This document shows positions 1 through 8,778 of a stretch of DNA of 51,973 nt, one piece after another. The DNA lies in the NCBI GenBank assembly GCA_937868485.1, contig CALMML010000232.1, forward strand, positions 1 to 51,973, written 5' to 3'. The notes below the pieces were generated by a model. That model had not been told where the DNA came from and did no database searches. It saw nothing but the letters and a program-made list of their open reading frames with translations. A program made the position numbers and the translations under genes. Positions within the stretch are counted from its first letter, which is position 1. Every line of letters begins with the position of its first letter. This DNA comes from an uncultured Myxococcales bacterium. GTDB lineage: Bacteria > Myxococcota_A > Polyangia > Palsa-1104 > JAEUJZ01.

Positions 1-927
1 CGGCGATGACTCTCGAATCAGCGAATAGCGACCCAGGATGTGAATCGCATACTGGCTTCCCGACGCAAACAGCACCAGCGGCAGCGTGCCCATCACCACC
101 GTGAACTTGTCGCCGTGAAGTCCCAGCAGACCCACCGACAGCAGCACCGACAGCCCAACCGTTCCCACCGTCAGCATCACCGACAGTCCGTCTCGGAACG
201 CCAGCAGCACCACCAGCAAAAACAGAAGCAGCGCGATCGGCACCAGACGCTGAACGTCTCGCTGCGTGTCGTCGTAGATCGCTTGGCCCGCAAACGGAGC
301 GCCGCCAAAGTACAGCTTCGCGACGGAATCCAGCTCACTGTGTGCCAGCGACTGCGCTTTTTCCGCCAGCAGCCGCGTCGGAACGCCATCGCCGACAAAG
401 ACCATGATCAGGCCCGCTTCACCGTCTGCCGATACCACGTTGCCGCGAATCGTCGGCTGGCTCAGCGCCCGCGCCCGCACCTTCGCCAGCGTCGCTTCAT
501 CAGTCGGAATCGGCTGCGGCACGAGCAGCGTCAGATCGACGCCACCTTCGATCGGCACCAAGTCGTTGATCGTCGTTGGAGAAACCACCCGATCCACGCC
601 GGTTGTGTTCTTCAGCTGCGTCGACAAGCGATCGATCTTCGACAGCATGTCGGTGGAAAACAGCTTCTGCCCGGGCCGAGGCTCAATGCCGATCAGCGCC
701 ACCCGCAGCGCACCAAAGCGCGCCGCCACGTCGCGAAAGACCGTCACATCCGCGTCGCCTTCCGGCAAAAAGACCAGCAAGTCTTCCTCGCTGCGCAGCT
801 TGCTGACCCCGAGCAGACCGACGCCGCCCACAACCAGGGTCACAAACAGCAGCAGCCACGGAGCACCAAGCAGCCTCATCAGAAAGCCACTTGGTACCTT
901 TTTCCCAGACGGTGTTTCGTCGGACAC
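1..927 (-). CDS. RND/MMPL-family exporter, N-terminal part (cut by window edge)
   Basis: The frame stays open to base 1, so only about 309 N-terminal residues are present. The sequence shows one membrane helix near residues 24-42, a long hydrophilic loop of roughly 180 residues, then at least two more helices ending in SGSQYAIHILGRY, close to the GxxxxIHxxxRY signature of RND/MMPL proteins. Members export lipids, hopanoids or drugs using the proton gradient and sit in the inner membrane. The substrate cannot be told from this half. I chose the GTG at 927, the first start after an in-frame stop, giving a short hydrophilic N-terminus (SDETPSGKK); the ATG at 879 is the alternative. Neither has a clear Shine-Dalgarno. 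It is divergent from the kinase on the right. Confidence 0.85.
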   Translation of the reverse strand, partial: MSDETPSGKKVPSGFLMRLLGAPWLLLFVTLVVGGVGLLGVSKLRSEEDLLVFLPEGDADVTVFRDVAARFGALRVALIGIEPRPGQKLFSTDMLSKIDRLSTQLKNTTGVDRVVSPTTINDLVPIEGGVDLTLLVPQPIPTDEATLAKVRARALSQPTIRGNVVSADGEAGLIMVFVGDGVPTRLLAEKAQSLAHSELDSVAKLYFGGAPFAGQAIYDDTQRDVQRLVPIALLLFLLVVLLAFRDGLSVMLTVGTVGLSVLLSVGLLGLHGDKFTVVMGTLPLVLFASGSQYAIHILGRYSLIRESSP

Positions 928-1059
928 GATGGCTGCGGAACGTACCTAACTTCGATCTCGCCGAGCAAGCAGTGTGCGTTTCTGCATAAATGTGCGAAAT
1001 CGCACACGCTCGAAGCGCCGAAGATCCATTCACCGCAGCTTCAAGTGCAGCGACGGACG

Positions 1060-1090
1060 TTTACGCACCAGCAGCAAGCCGCGATATACT
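1060..1090 (+). promoter_or_regulatory. Candidate promoter ending 6 bases before the kinase GTG
   Basis: TATACT (1085-1090) fits a -10 box; TTTACG (1060-1065) is a weak -35 with a long 19-base spacer. Transcription would begin about at the GTG at 1097, giving a leaderless mRNA. There is no Shine-Dalgarno before that GTG. Confidence 0.4.
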
Positions 1091-1096
1091 GCCCAA

Positions 1097-2491
1097 GTGA
1101 TCGAAGATCCGCCCGGCTTGCCGAGTACCCGGACCGCAGCCTCGTCCAGCCAGGAAACCATCGGTCTCGATGAGCGCAACGTTCCGTTCGAGGTACGCGG
1201 CGGCGAGTCCGGCAGCCTCCCGTTCGGAATCTCTCCCGATCGCATCGTCGGTGGCCGCTACATCATCGAAGGATCTCTCGGCGAAGGCGGCATGGGACGA
1301 ATCTTCAAGATCCGTCACCGCGACCTCGGCAAGATCTTCGCGCTGAAGATCATCCATCACGATCTCGCCCAAAAGCCGCACATCCGCGACGCGTTCTATC
1401 GAGAAGCACGCATGGCAGCGGCGATGAGCCACCCGAACATCATCGGGGTCTTCGACTTCGGCGTCGACGCAAACCACGGCGCGTTTCTCGTCATGGACTA
1501 TCTCAACGGCGAGACGCTGGCCGAGCGGCTCAACCGCGAGCGAGTCCTGTCGATGAACGCCGCGTGCGACATCATGCTCCAGTGCGCCGAAGGCCTTAAC
1601 TACATGCACGGCCTCGGCGTGATTCACTGCGACATCAAGCCAGAAAACGTGTTTTTGTGTGCATCGGGGACGGGAAGTGACAGTCGGCGCAATGAAGTGC
1701 GGCTGCTCGACTTTGGTCTGGCAAGTCGTCCGTCTGTGGATTCTCGAGAACTGGTGGCAGCGACGACGGTAGCCGGAACGCCGACGTACATGGCGCCCGA
1801 GCGAATCCGCGTGCAGACCCCAACGCCAGCGTCGGACGTGTACGCGCTCGGCGTGCTGTTTTACGAGTGTCTGACGGGAAGACCGCCGTTTGCAGGTCGT
1901 CTGCAAGACATCTTGTATGGCCACCTGCGCGAGACGCCGATTCCGCCGAGCCGACTGCTGCGCACCCATCCGCCACTGTCGAAGCCGCTCGAAGAGCTGA
2001 TCCTGCGCGCACTGCACAAAGATCCGCAGCAGCGCTATCAGCAAGCCGCCGACTTTGCCTTCGAGCTACGCCAGATCATGCACAGCTTGGGTCTGCGTCG
2101 TCGCATCGAGGACACCACCCGACCCGTTTCCCCGCGAGCCGATCTGTGTGAAGCGATCGTCGACGCCTGTCCGCTGCCGCTGTTTGTCGCGTCGCCGACC
2201 TGTGAGCTGGTGTTCGGCAACAGTGCGCTGGGCTCGCTCCTCGGGATTCCGCCGGAACACCTACGCGGCAAGCTGCAAGCGACCAAGATCGGTCAGTGGT
2301 GTCCACGCATCGAGCGAGAAGTCCGTCACGTTCTCACCAAGCAGCGCCCCAGTCGGCATCCGCTGCTCGTCGAAACCAGCGTCGGAGAGTCACGCGGAGG
2401 CTGGCTGACACTCGCCCCGTACCGTCGGGAAGGTGACGTCGTCGGCGTCTGCGGCATCATCTCCATCATGGGCGACGGAGAGCTGCTCTAA
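1097..2491 (+). CDS. Hanks-type Ser/Thr protein kinase fused to a C-terminal PAS-like domain
   Basis: Cytosolic PknB-type kinase of 464 residues. The kinase domain spans about residues 53-320: glycine loop GEGGMG (62-67), Lys84, catalytic loop HCDIKPEN (177-184), DFG with Asp205, and APE in YMAPERI. The usual HRD Arg is Cys178, so this is a non-RD kinase and may not need activation-loop phosphorylation in the usual way. Residues about 345-464 look like a PAS sensor (VDACPLPLFVASPTCELVF, then a glycine-rich end), which suggests input from a small ligand or redox signal. No membrane helix is seen. The GTG at 1097 was chosen because a -10-like box ends six bases upstream; an ATG at 974 in the same frame would add 41 residues of low-complexity sequence. 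Kinase assignment is firm, PAS less so. Confidence 0.9.
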   Translation: MIEDPPGLPSTRTAASSSQETIGLDERNVPFEVRGGESGSLPFGISPDRIVGGRYIIEGSLGEGGMGRIFKIRHRDLGKIFALKIIHHDLAQKPHIRDAFYREARMAAAMSHPNIIGVFDFGVDANHGAFLVMDYLNGETLAERLNRERVLSMNAACDIMLQCAEGLNYMHGLGVIHCDIKPENVFLCASGTGSDSRRNEVRLLDFGLASRPSVDSRELVAATTVAGTPTYMAPERIRVQTPTPASDVYALGVLFYECLTGRPPFAGRLQDILYGHLRETPIPPSRLLRTHPPLSKPLEELILRALHKDPQQRYQQAADFAFELRQIMHSLGLRRRIEDTTRPVSPRADLCEAIVDACPLPLFVASPTCELVFGNSALGSLLGIPPEHLRGKLQATKIGQWCPRIEREVRHVLTKQRPSRHPLLVETSVGESRGGWLTLAPYRREGDVVGVCGIISIMGDGELL

Positions 2492-2518
2492 CACAGCCAG
2501 CTCGGCACCACCTCCGCG

Positions 2519-3217
2519 CTACGGCAGATCGAACACCAACACCTCACCCGACGCTTTGCCCTCGACGACCACGCTTGCTTCACCCGAGATCGCCAGCCCA
2601 TCGCCCGCCTTCAGCGCATGTCCTCCGACGACAACTTGACCTTTGACGACGTGAACGTAGCCGTGACGCTCCGGCGCAAGCGCTAGCTGTGCTCGCTGTC
2701 CGACGGAAAACACACCTGCATAGATCGACGCATCCGTGTGTATCGTCACGCTTCCGTCTCGTCCATCCGGCGACGCAATCAGCCGCAGCGTTCCTTCTTT
2801 TTCCGCCGTCGAAAACGACTTCTGTTCATAGCCTGGCTGAATCCCACGCTGCGACGGCAAAAGCCAAATTTGCAAAAAGTGAACCGTCTCACTGCGCGAG
2901 CCATTGAACTCGCTGTGCGTTACGCCGGTCCCCGCGCTCATTCGCTGCACGTCGCCGGGACGAATCGTCGATCCGTTGCCCATCGAGTCCCGATGCGCCA
3001 GCGCCCCCGAGATGACATACGACACGATCTCCATGTCGTGGTGCGGGTGCGTGCCGAAGCCCTGCCCTGGTGAGACGCGGTCTTCGTTGATGACGCGCAG
3101 GTTGCGAAAGCCCATGTGCGCCGGGTCGTAATACGAGCCAAACGAAAACGTGTGATAGGTGTCGAGCCAGCCGTGATCTGCATGCCCACGAGATTCCGCT
3201 TGTCGCAACGTCAACAT
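2519..3217 (-). CDS. Pirin family protein (bicupin, quercetinase-like)
   Basis: 232 residues, the usual size for bacterial pirins of the YhhW/YhaK group. The N-terminal cupin carries the metal-binding signature HPHHDMEIVSYV near residues 57-68, with a further His in THSEFN near residue 101; the second cupin is shorter and lacks a full metal site, as in the family. Some members oxidise quercetin, but the physiological substrate is generally unknown. The ATG at 3217 has GGAGAAA nine bases upstream on the minus strand. It ends 27 bases after the kinase stop, convergent with it. The family assignment is secure, the reaction is not. Confidence 0.9.
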   Translation of the reverse strand: MLTLRQAESRGHADHGWLDTYHTFSFGSYYDPAHMGFRNLRVINEDRVSPGQGFGTHPHHDMEIVSYVISGALAHRDSMGNGSTIRPGDVQRMSAGTGVTHSEFNGSRSETVHFLQIWLLPSQRGIQPGYEQKSFSTAEKEGTLRLIASPDGRDGSVTIHTDASIYAGVFSVGQRAQLALAPERHGYVHVVKGQVVVGGHALKAGDGLAISGEASVVVEGKASGEVLVFDLP

Positions 3218-3552
3218 GATGATTTCTCCGTCGTTGTTGTGCCTTGTTGATGATCAGTGTGCGACCAACTATCCATCTTGAGAATCGGCCAATTCCTGAT
3301 GTCATCTATCGGTTTCAGTGATAGGTAGCCAGATCTCTCGCCTTATGGTGCGCGATCTACTGCCGATCGGATACACCGCAGCGCTCATCTCGCTGATGCC
3401 GACGACATCGCCCCGAAGCGTCGTTCCCGGCGCACGCACTCGCGCGAAAACGCCGCCTCACACGAGCGCAGGCGCGACCGAGAGGTCTTGGCCGATGCGC
3501 ATCGCCAAAAACAAAAAAGGGCTACCAGATGTCTGGTAACCCTGTTTGCTTG
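3218..3552. other. Gene-free stretch between pirin and tRNA-Asn
   Basis: Holds the upstream region of the pirin gene on the left and the tRNA-Asn terminator on the right. A plus-strand frame at 3318-3539 could encode 73 residues but has no recognisable motif, no Shine-Dalgarno and runs through the terminator hairpin, so I do not call it a gene. Confidence 0.6.
3507..3543 (-). terminator. Rho-independent terminator of tRNA-Asn
   Basis: Read on the minus strand, a GGGTTACCAGA / TCTGGTAGCCC stem with a very short loop is followed by TTTTTTGTTTTT. It lies ten bases downstream of the tRNA-Asn 3' end, the expected place for its terminator. Confidence 0.85.
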
Positions 3553-3625
<73 letters not shown>

Positions 3626-3795
3626 AAAGCGCCGAACAGGTGGGATTGAATAGGATTTTGGGCCTTTGTGTCAACGCCTTTTTGCGCGCCTGCCGCTTTT
3701 GCGTCGGACATTTTCTTTGCGCGAAGCCATCGCTGCGTGACCCGAGCGCGTGTCGCTACCGCGAGCACACAAGCTGCCGCCGAGCCCCAAGGTCG

Positions 3796-3803
3796 TGTAA
3801 AGT
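3796..3803 (+). promoter_or_regulatory. Candidate -10 box just before the mannosyltransferase start
   Basis: TGTAAAGT ends six bases before the ATG at 3810. The TAAAGT hexamer would start transcription about at the ATG. The GGGG in between could instead act as a weak ribosome binding site. Confidence 0.35.
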
Positions 3804-3809
3804 GGGGCG

Positions 3810-4520
3810 ATGAACGAAGCCTTAATCATTATCCCTACATACAACGAGCGAGACAACCTGAAGACCCTGTGCGATCAGGTTCTGACGGCGCTGCCCAGCG
3901 CGGATCTGCTGATTGTCGATGACAACTCTCCCGACGGAACGGGTCAGCTCGCCGACGAGATGGCAGCGAAAAACCCACGCATTCAAGTCCTTCATCGCAG
4001 CGGCAAGCTCGGGCTGGGAACCGCGTACATCGCCGGTTTCCGCTTCGCGCTCTCGAAAGGCTACGAGTTCATCTTCGAGATGGACGCTGACTTCAGCCAC
4101 GATCCGGTCTATCTGCCCGCACTGCTCGGTGCGGCCAAGGACGGCGCGGGCGTGGTCATTGGTTCCCGACGAGTTCCCGGCGGTGGTACCGAAAACTGGG
4201 GACTGGGACGACAGCTGATTTCTTCGGGTGGCAGCTTGTACGCACGAACCATCCTCGGACTGGATGTGCGCGATCTGACCTCGGGATTTAAGTGTTTCCG
4301 ACGAGAAGTACTGGCTGCGATCGATCTCGACGCGGTCCGCTCAAATGGCTACAGCTTCCAAATCGAGATGACCTATCGCGCGATTCGCAGAGGCTTTTCC
4401 GTCGCAGAAGTCCCGATCATCTTCATCGATCGCCGCGCCGGCCAGTCCAAGATGTCATCCAAGATCTTTGCCGAAGCCATGGGCATGGTGTGGCGTCTTC
4501 GCTTCGTCAGCGGCATATAA
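3810..4520 (+). CDS. Polyprenol-phosphate mannosyltransferase (DPM1-like, GT2)
   Basis: 236 residues, single catalytic domain of the dolichol/polyprenol-phosphate mannose synthase group. It transfers a sugar, in this family usually mannose from GDP-mannose, to a polyprenyl phosphate at the inner face of the membrane, making the donor for extracytoplasmic glycosylation. Visible motifs are IIIPTYNERDN at the start, DDN (37-39) and DAD (92-94) that bind nucleotide-sugar and metal, and the late RRAGQSKMS segment typical of the family. There are no C-terminal membrane helices, unlike GtrB types. No partner gene for protein or glycan mannosylation lies nearby. The nucleotide sugar is inferred from the family. 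Confidence 0.9.
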   Translation: MNEALIIIPTYNERDNLKTLCDQVLTALPSADLLIVDDNSPDGTGQLADEMAAKNPRIQVLHRSGKLGLGTAYIAGFRFALSKGYEFIFEMDADFSHDPVYLPALLGAAKDGAGVVIGSRRVPGGGTENWGLGRQLISSGGSLYARTILGLDVRDLTSGFKCFRREVLAAIDLDAVRSNGYSFQIEMTYRAIRRGFSVAEVPIIFIDRRAGQSKMSSKIFAEAMGMVWRLRFVSGI

Positions 4521-4586
4521 GGCTGGGGTCTAGCGTCCCCTTTTCACGACAACCATGGCTGTGAGAAAACCAGCCTGGTGACTCGC

Positions 4587-4595
4587 TGCTAGCGT
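4587..4595 (+). promoter_or_regulatory. Extended -10 box (TGCTAGCGT) before the thioesterase gene
   Basis: TG-C-TAGCGT lies 16 bases before the ATG at 4612, implying a leader of about nine bases. It is the same extended -10 type seen before several other genes here. Confidence 0.4.
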
Positions 4596-4611
4596 GCCAT
4601 AGGCAGATGGA

Positions 4612-5052
4612 ATGAACCCGGCGGACGTCTACGACTTGCTCGCGACTCGGATTCCTTTGGTGAAGCGGCTTGGGATCCGAGCCGTTGACCTGTCGCCCTC
4701 GACGGCGCGAGTCCAGCTTCCCTTTGATCCCGAGCTTACCAACCACGGCGGATCGGTTCACACAAGCGCCCAGTTTGCGATCGCGGAGACGGCAGCGCTG
4801 GCTGCGGGACTTCTCTCGCTCAACGGCATGGATGTGACCTGTAGCAGCAAAGGCTGCGAGCTGCGCTTTCGCAAGCCCGCGCGAGGCGACCTGTGGGCCA
4901 GCGCACAAATGCCGGGCAGCGATCCATCCGAGCTTAAGCAGCGTCTCATCGCCGAAGGCAAAGTGGATGTCGCGGTGCTCGTCGAAGTCGTCGATCCAAA
5001 CGGAGAGCGCGTCGCCGAAGGCTCGGTCACGCTCTCTCTTCGCAGGCTCTAA
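4612..5052 (+). CDS. Hot-dog fold thioesterase-like protein (PaaI/DUF4442 type)
   Basis: 146 residues, the size of one hot-dog domain. The centre reads NHGGSVHTSAQFAIAET, which matches the region around the catalytic helix of PaaI-like and DUF4442 proteins, with the Glu at the end of that helix as a likely active-site residue. Family members hydrolyse acyl-CoA thioesters, but many DUF4442 proteins have no tested activity. It stands alone between the mannosyltransferase and a secreted protein, with gaps of about 90 and 130 bases, so context does not name a substrate. Fold assignment is good, function is inferred. Confidence 0.8.
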   Translation: MNPADVYDLLATRIPLVKRLGIRAVDLSPSTARVQLPFDPELTNHGGSVHTSAQFAIAETAALAAGLLSLNGMDVTCSSKGCELRFRKPARGDLWASAQMPGSDPSELKQRLIAEGKVDVAVLVEVVDPNGERVAEGSVTLSLRRL

Positions 5053-5184
5053 GCGCAGCGCGAAAAGTAAGTCCGGACTTCACCACAGAACCCGTCGCTG
5101 CGTCGTGAAAGGAACTTGCGTTTTCTGCGACGCGAGGGCTAATCCTTGAAAAAGTAGTGGTTGATGCAGGAAAGGGCTTTCGGG

Positions 5185-6399
5185 ATGCGGAATCGATCAT
5201 GGATGTGTGCCCTCGGGCTGTCTTCGCTTTTGGCGTTTGACTCGACGGCGTGGGCCAAAGACGCAGCCGAGCTTCATCAAGAAGCGCTGCGGGCATTTAC
5301 CGAGGCTCGTTATACGGACGCGCTCCAGCTGTTCAAAGAAGCCTACGATGCGACGAGCACGCCTGAGATGCTGGTTCGAATCGGTCAGACGCAGCTGAAG
5401 CTGGGACGAAAGACCGAAGCGCTCGATGCGTGTCAGTCGTATCTCTCGCTCACTGCGGAGCGTCCGGAGCCGATGTATCGCGGCTTTGCCGAGCAGTGCG
5501 TCGCTGAGGCCAAAACGGGCCTGGTTCCGACTCGGCCCACGCTCCTTCGCGACAGCGAAGCACGCCCGACGACAACCGACACCGCTCCGACGAATTCGAC
5601 CAAACCAAGTGTGCCGATCATTGAAGAAGAGGATCGTCCCGGCACGACAGCCTCTCGGCCACTGCTTGCAGCGTCGAGCAGTCGACCACCCGCTTCACAA
5701 CCACCGTCGGATACGATTCCTCCAGCGATGGCCAGCTCAATGCTGACTCAGCCGTCGGGTGCCAGCTTGTCGACGGTGTACGACTACTGTCTTCGGCAGC
5801 AGCAAGAGGGTCGAGCAGAAGCGGCGCAGCGCTGTTACGACGAGCTACTTCCGAACGCACTGCGCTCGAGCGGTCTGCAAGAATCGGATGTGCTGCTCGT
5901 ACGCTCGCAGCTTCGTCGATATCCCAATCCAGCCGTCGCGGTTCCATGGCCAATGCAGCGACGAACCGTCGAACAGCGCAACACCGGTCTGTGGGCGGCG
6001 GGCCTTACGCTGTGGCTATCGGCGCTGGTTCCTGCTGTCGCGATGGGACCGATTTACGCGGGAAATCCGGTCTTTGGCGAAAAGACCGACATCGACACCC
6101 ACCGCAGCATCCACTACACGCTGATGATTCCCGTCGTGGGTCCATTCATCAGCGGAATCTGGCTCCCGCTGGTGTCCGAAGATCGCAGCGCGGCGGCCAA
6201 GCAGTATACGGTGCCATGGATCGTCGCTGATGGTGTCGCTCAGCTCGTCGGCATCACGATGCTCGTCGCTGGAGCCCAAAAGACCAAGTACCTGCTTGGT
6301 CCCGGTGCGTCGCAGATCGCTCGATCGATTCGCATCGTGCCCTATCGCAGCAGCGATCTCGGTGGACAAAGCGGCCTGGCACTCGTCGGTCGCTTCTAA
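5185..6399 (+). CDS. Exported TPR protein with C-terminal membrane segments, unknown role
   Basis: 404 residues. A signal peptide ends at about Ala24 (AWA-KD). Residues 25-112 form helical TPR-like repeats (HQEALRAFTEARYTDALQLF, then MLVRIGQTQLKLGRKTEAL). Residues about 113-195 are a Pro/Ser/Thr-rich linker of low complexity. The C-terminal third holds three hydrophobic segments (GLWAAGLTLWLSALVPAVA, a second around IPVVGPFISGIW, a third around VAQLVGITMLVAGA), so the protein is probably anchored with the TPR part in the periplasm. This layout is common in myxobacteria, usually without a known function. The ATG at 5185 was chosen because GGAAAGG lies nine bases upstream; an earlier in-frame ATG at 5164 would break the signal peptide. 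Confidence 0.8.
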   Translation: MRNRSWMCALGLSSLLAFDSTAWAKDAAELHQEALRAFTEARYTDALQLFKEAYDATSTPEMLVRIGQTQLKLGRKTEALDACQSYLSLTAERPEPMYRGFAEQCVAEAKTGLVPTRPTLLRDSEARPTTTDTAPTNSTKPSVPIIEEEDRPGTTASRPLLAASSSRPPASQPPSDTIPPAMASSMLTQPSGASLSTVYDYCLRQQQEGRAEAAQRCYDELLPNALRSSGLQESDVLLVRSQLRRYPNPAVAVPWPMQRRTVEQRNTGLWAAGLTLWLSALVPAVAMGPIYAGNPVFGEKTDIDTHRSIHYTLMIPVVGPFISGIWLPLVSEDRSAAAKQYTVPWIVADGVAQLVGITMLVAGAQKTKYLLGPGASQIARSIRIVPYRSSDLGGQSGLALVGRF

Positions 6400-6664
6400 G
6401 TCTCTCGCCCCTTTTTTCCGTCGCTGTAGCTCCCAAAGCAATCCGCATCTTCATCGGAACAACCCCAAGCAGCTGGCGCTGCTGCGCAGTCATCCAAAAA
6501 AAGCCGACAACTCGCAGACTCACCGCGCACCGCCAGCCAGGTAGGCGGATCTCTGCATTATTTCCCTGTAATGGAGGACACAAGCCTTTTCATGGACTTG
6601 GGCACTGCCATGGTAAGATCTCGCCAGGGGGGCAGTTATTTGCCACCGGAAAGGCTTGCTGCGC

Positions 6665-8281
6665 ATGCGGCTCTTACCGATTGGCCTCTATTTGCTTGCG
6701 ACGCTGGGAACATCCGCATCTTGTGACACCCAGCGACCACCAAGCGCCGAGCAAGTGAGCGGAGGTCTCAGCATCCGGCTTTCCAGCAACGACGTCAGCG
6801 TTCAGCCGGGTGCGAGTGTCTCACTGACGATCAAAGTGAAAACCACCATGGCGCTGTCGGGTCCGGCGCAGCTTTCGCTTTCCTATCCCGACGGTAGTGC
6901 GCTTCCGCAAGGCATTGGCTTTGCATTTGAGCCAAGCAGCCTCACGGTTCCGACGGGCAGCGAAGTCCAAGCGCAGCTTCGCATTTCCGCCGACGCAAGC
7001 ATCAAGATCTCCGATTATGCACTGCTCGTCACCGTCGCGAGCGCTGGCCGGGAAGCGAGCATCCCGGTACTCGTACGAATCTCCGACGTGGGACCGCAGT
7101 GGGCCCGTCAAATCGGCACCACGGGAACCGACACCGCCGTCGCGATGACCACCGACTCGCAAGGCAACCTGTACGTCGCGATCAACTCGACGGGCAGCAT
7201 CGATGGCAAGTCCAACCAAGGTGACTACGATGGATACTTGCTGTCTTACAGTCCCGCCGGACAGCTTCGCTGGACCGCACAGATCGCGTCGAGCAAGACC
7301 GACTACATCACCGGGCTCAGCGTCGACAGAGACGACACGCTCTGGGTTTCAGGCTACACCTTCGGCGTCCTACCGAGTCAAACGTCTCCAGGTCGCACCG
7401 ATGGCTTCGTCGCACGCTTTGCCCAGACCGGCCAGCGCCTGTGGCTGCGTCAGTTTGGCACGACGGAAATCGACAAGCTAACCGGCATCAGCGTCAGCGC
7501 TCAAGGCGTCGCAACCGTCGTCGGGAACACCGAAGGTAGCTACGGCAGCGGAACAAACGCAGGACTCACCGACATTTGGATCGCGCAGCTAGCTTCCGAC
7601 GGAAAAGAGCTCTCTTCCCTTCAGATCGGCAGCGATCAAGGAGACACAGCCAATGCCGTCGCTGTCGATGCCAATCAGGTTTCATTTGTCGTCGGAAATA
7701 CCGAAGGCATCCTTCCAACCGGAAACGCGCTCGGACTCCAAGATGGCTTTGTGTTAACCGTTTTGCCAACCGGCAAGCTAGGCTGGCTTCGTCACGTCGG
7801 TAGTTCAGGCAATGATGAGCTACTTGCTGCCACCACCGACGACAGCGGCGGAGTGTGGGTCGCCGGTAGCACACGAGGCACCTTGCCCGGACAAGTCAGC
7901 ATGGGCGGCCAGGACGGCATGCTCGTTCGCTTCGTATCCGACGGAAGTCGCACAGTCACACGCCAGCTCGGCACAAGCTACCTAGACACCATTCAGTCGC
8001 TCGCATGGGTCAGCGGCAAGCTATACAGCGTCGGAACCACGCGTGGAGCCTTCGCCGATCAAGACGCGCGCGGCAGCTATGATTTTTTCGTGGGACGACA
8101 CGGCTCCGACGGCAGCTTGGCTTGGGTCAGTCAAAACGGAACCGAACAGTCCGACACCGCAGCCGCCATCACCGGTCGAGGAAACCAACTCTTCGTCGCT
8201 GCCACCACATTCGGAGCCTTCGACAACCTGCTCGCCATTGGTGATAGCGATGGCTTTATCCAATCGCTCCGTGTCTACTAA
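6665..8281 (+). CDS. Lipoprotein with SBBP-type beta-propeller repeats
   Basis: 538 residues. A lipoprotein signal peptide ends in the lipobox TSASC at about residue 20. Residues about 35-135 look like an Ig-like or CARDB-like beta domain. From about residue 140 on there are roughly seven repeats of 50-55 residues of the kind found in SBBP proteins: each pairs a W-x-RQ-x-GT strand with a G-D/Q-DG-F/Y strand (for example GLTDIWIAQL, GLQDGFVLTV, GGQDGMLVRF). This predicts a propeller exposed at the cell surface, probably binding or structural. The start at 6665 has GGAAAGG ten bases upstream. The gene stands alone, followed by the tRNA cluster. The ligand is unknown. Confidence 0.85.
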   Translation: MRLLPIGLYLLATLGTSASCDTQRPPSAEQVSGGLSIRLSSNDVSVQPGASVSLTIKVKTTMALSGPAQLSLSYPDGSALPQGIGFAFEPSSLTVPTGSEVQAQLRISADASIKISDYALLVTVASAGREASIPVLVRISDVGPQWARQIGTTGTDTAVAMTTDSQGNLYVAINSTGSIDGKSNQGDYDGYLLSYSPAGQLRWTAQIASSKTDYITGLSVDRDDTLWVSGYTFGVLPSQTSPGRTDGFVARFAQTGQRLWLRQFGTTEIDKLTGISVSAQGVATVVGNTEGSYGSGTNAGLTDIWIAQLASDGKELSSLQIGSDQGDTANAVAVDANQVSFVVGNTEGILPTGNALGLQDGFVLTVLPTGKLGWLRHVGSSGNDELLAATTDDSGGVWVAGSTRGTLPGQVSMGGQDGMLVRFVSDGSRTVTRQLGTSYLDTIQSLAWVSGKLYSVGTTRGAFADQDARGSYDFFVGRHGSDGSLAWVSQNGTEQSDTAAAITGRGNQLFVAATTFGAFDNLLAIGDSDGFIQSLRVY

Positions 8282-8309
8282 CGAAGTCCCGAGGCTGACC
8301 GATCCGTTT

Positions 8310-8338
8310 TTGACAAAGCCAATCTTTTCGCTTGCGTA
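8310..8338 (+). promoter_or_regulatory. Candidate promoter for the tRNA-Ser cluster
   Basis: A perfect TTGACA -35 (8310-8315) is followed after 17 bases by a weak -10, TGCGTA (8333-8338). A G+C-rich stretch and the first tRNA follow about 40 bases later. The -35 is good and the -10 poor. Confidence 0.45.
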
Positions 8339-8378
8339 GGCAGCGAACTCACGGTAAAAGTCGCCTCCACCTCCTTTT

Positions 8379-8461
8379 GGAGGAGTGGCCGAGTGGACGA
8401 AGGCAGCGGTCTTGAAAACCGCAGCGCGAAAGCGCCGGGGGTTCGAATCCCTCCTCCTCCG
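8379..8461 (+). tRNA. tRNA-Ser (anticodon TGA)
   Basis: Type II tRNA. The acceptor pairs GGAGGAG with CTCCTCC; the anticodon stem GCGGT/ACCGC carries loop CTTGAAA, giving anticodon TGA; a long variable arm (GCGCGAAAGCGC) and T-loop GGTTCGAATCC follow. The discriminator is G, as in serine tRNAs. CCA is not encoded. Confidence 0.97.
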
Positions 8462-8501
8462 CTGGCTTGATAACCGAAGAGCGCAACGTAAGGCGAAGCA
8501 G

Positions 8502-8540
8502 CCTGATTCCGTCCCCTCACTCCCATCGGACGGAATCGGG
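8502..8540. repeat. 13-bp perfect hairpin between two tRNA-Ser genes
   Basis: The left arm (8502-8514) and right arm (8528-8540) pair over 13 positions, one of them G-T, around a 13-base loop. Both arms contain TTCCGTC or its complement, so the motif that is over-represented in the window forms the stem. No T-run follows, so it is not a standard terminator; an RNase processing site or a factor-dependent terminator is possible. Confidence 0.6.
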
Positions 8541-8599
8541 ATAGCAAGTTACAGCTGACCAGGCCAATCCAATCGGTCAGCTCGTATGCAGTACAAAAC

Positions 8600-8690
<91 letters not shown>

Positions 8691-8707
8691 AATTTCGAAA
8701 AAAACGC

Positions 8708-8737
8708 TTGTCAGTGCGTGGATGGCTTTTGTATAAG
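8708..8737 (+). promoter_or_regulatory. Promoter for tRNA-Arg and tadA
   Basis: TTGTCA (8708-8713) and TATAAG (8732-8737) are separated by 18 bases, a good sigma-70 fit. Transcription would start near 8744, about 35 bases before the mature tRNA-Arg. Confidence 0.65.
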
Positions 8738-8778
8738 CACTCCCCGCCGCGATTCACTCTCAAGTGAAAACTGGCCCT

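Noticed and set aside
40-1173. Long plus-strand open frame of 377 residues
   Set aside because: It lies antisense to the RND exporter, is full of Arg, Gln and His as mirror frames are, and shows no domain.
3318-3539. 73-residue frame before tRNA-Asn
   Set aside because: No ribosome binding site, no motif, and its end crosses a rho-independent terminator.
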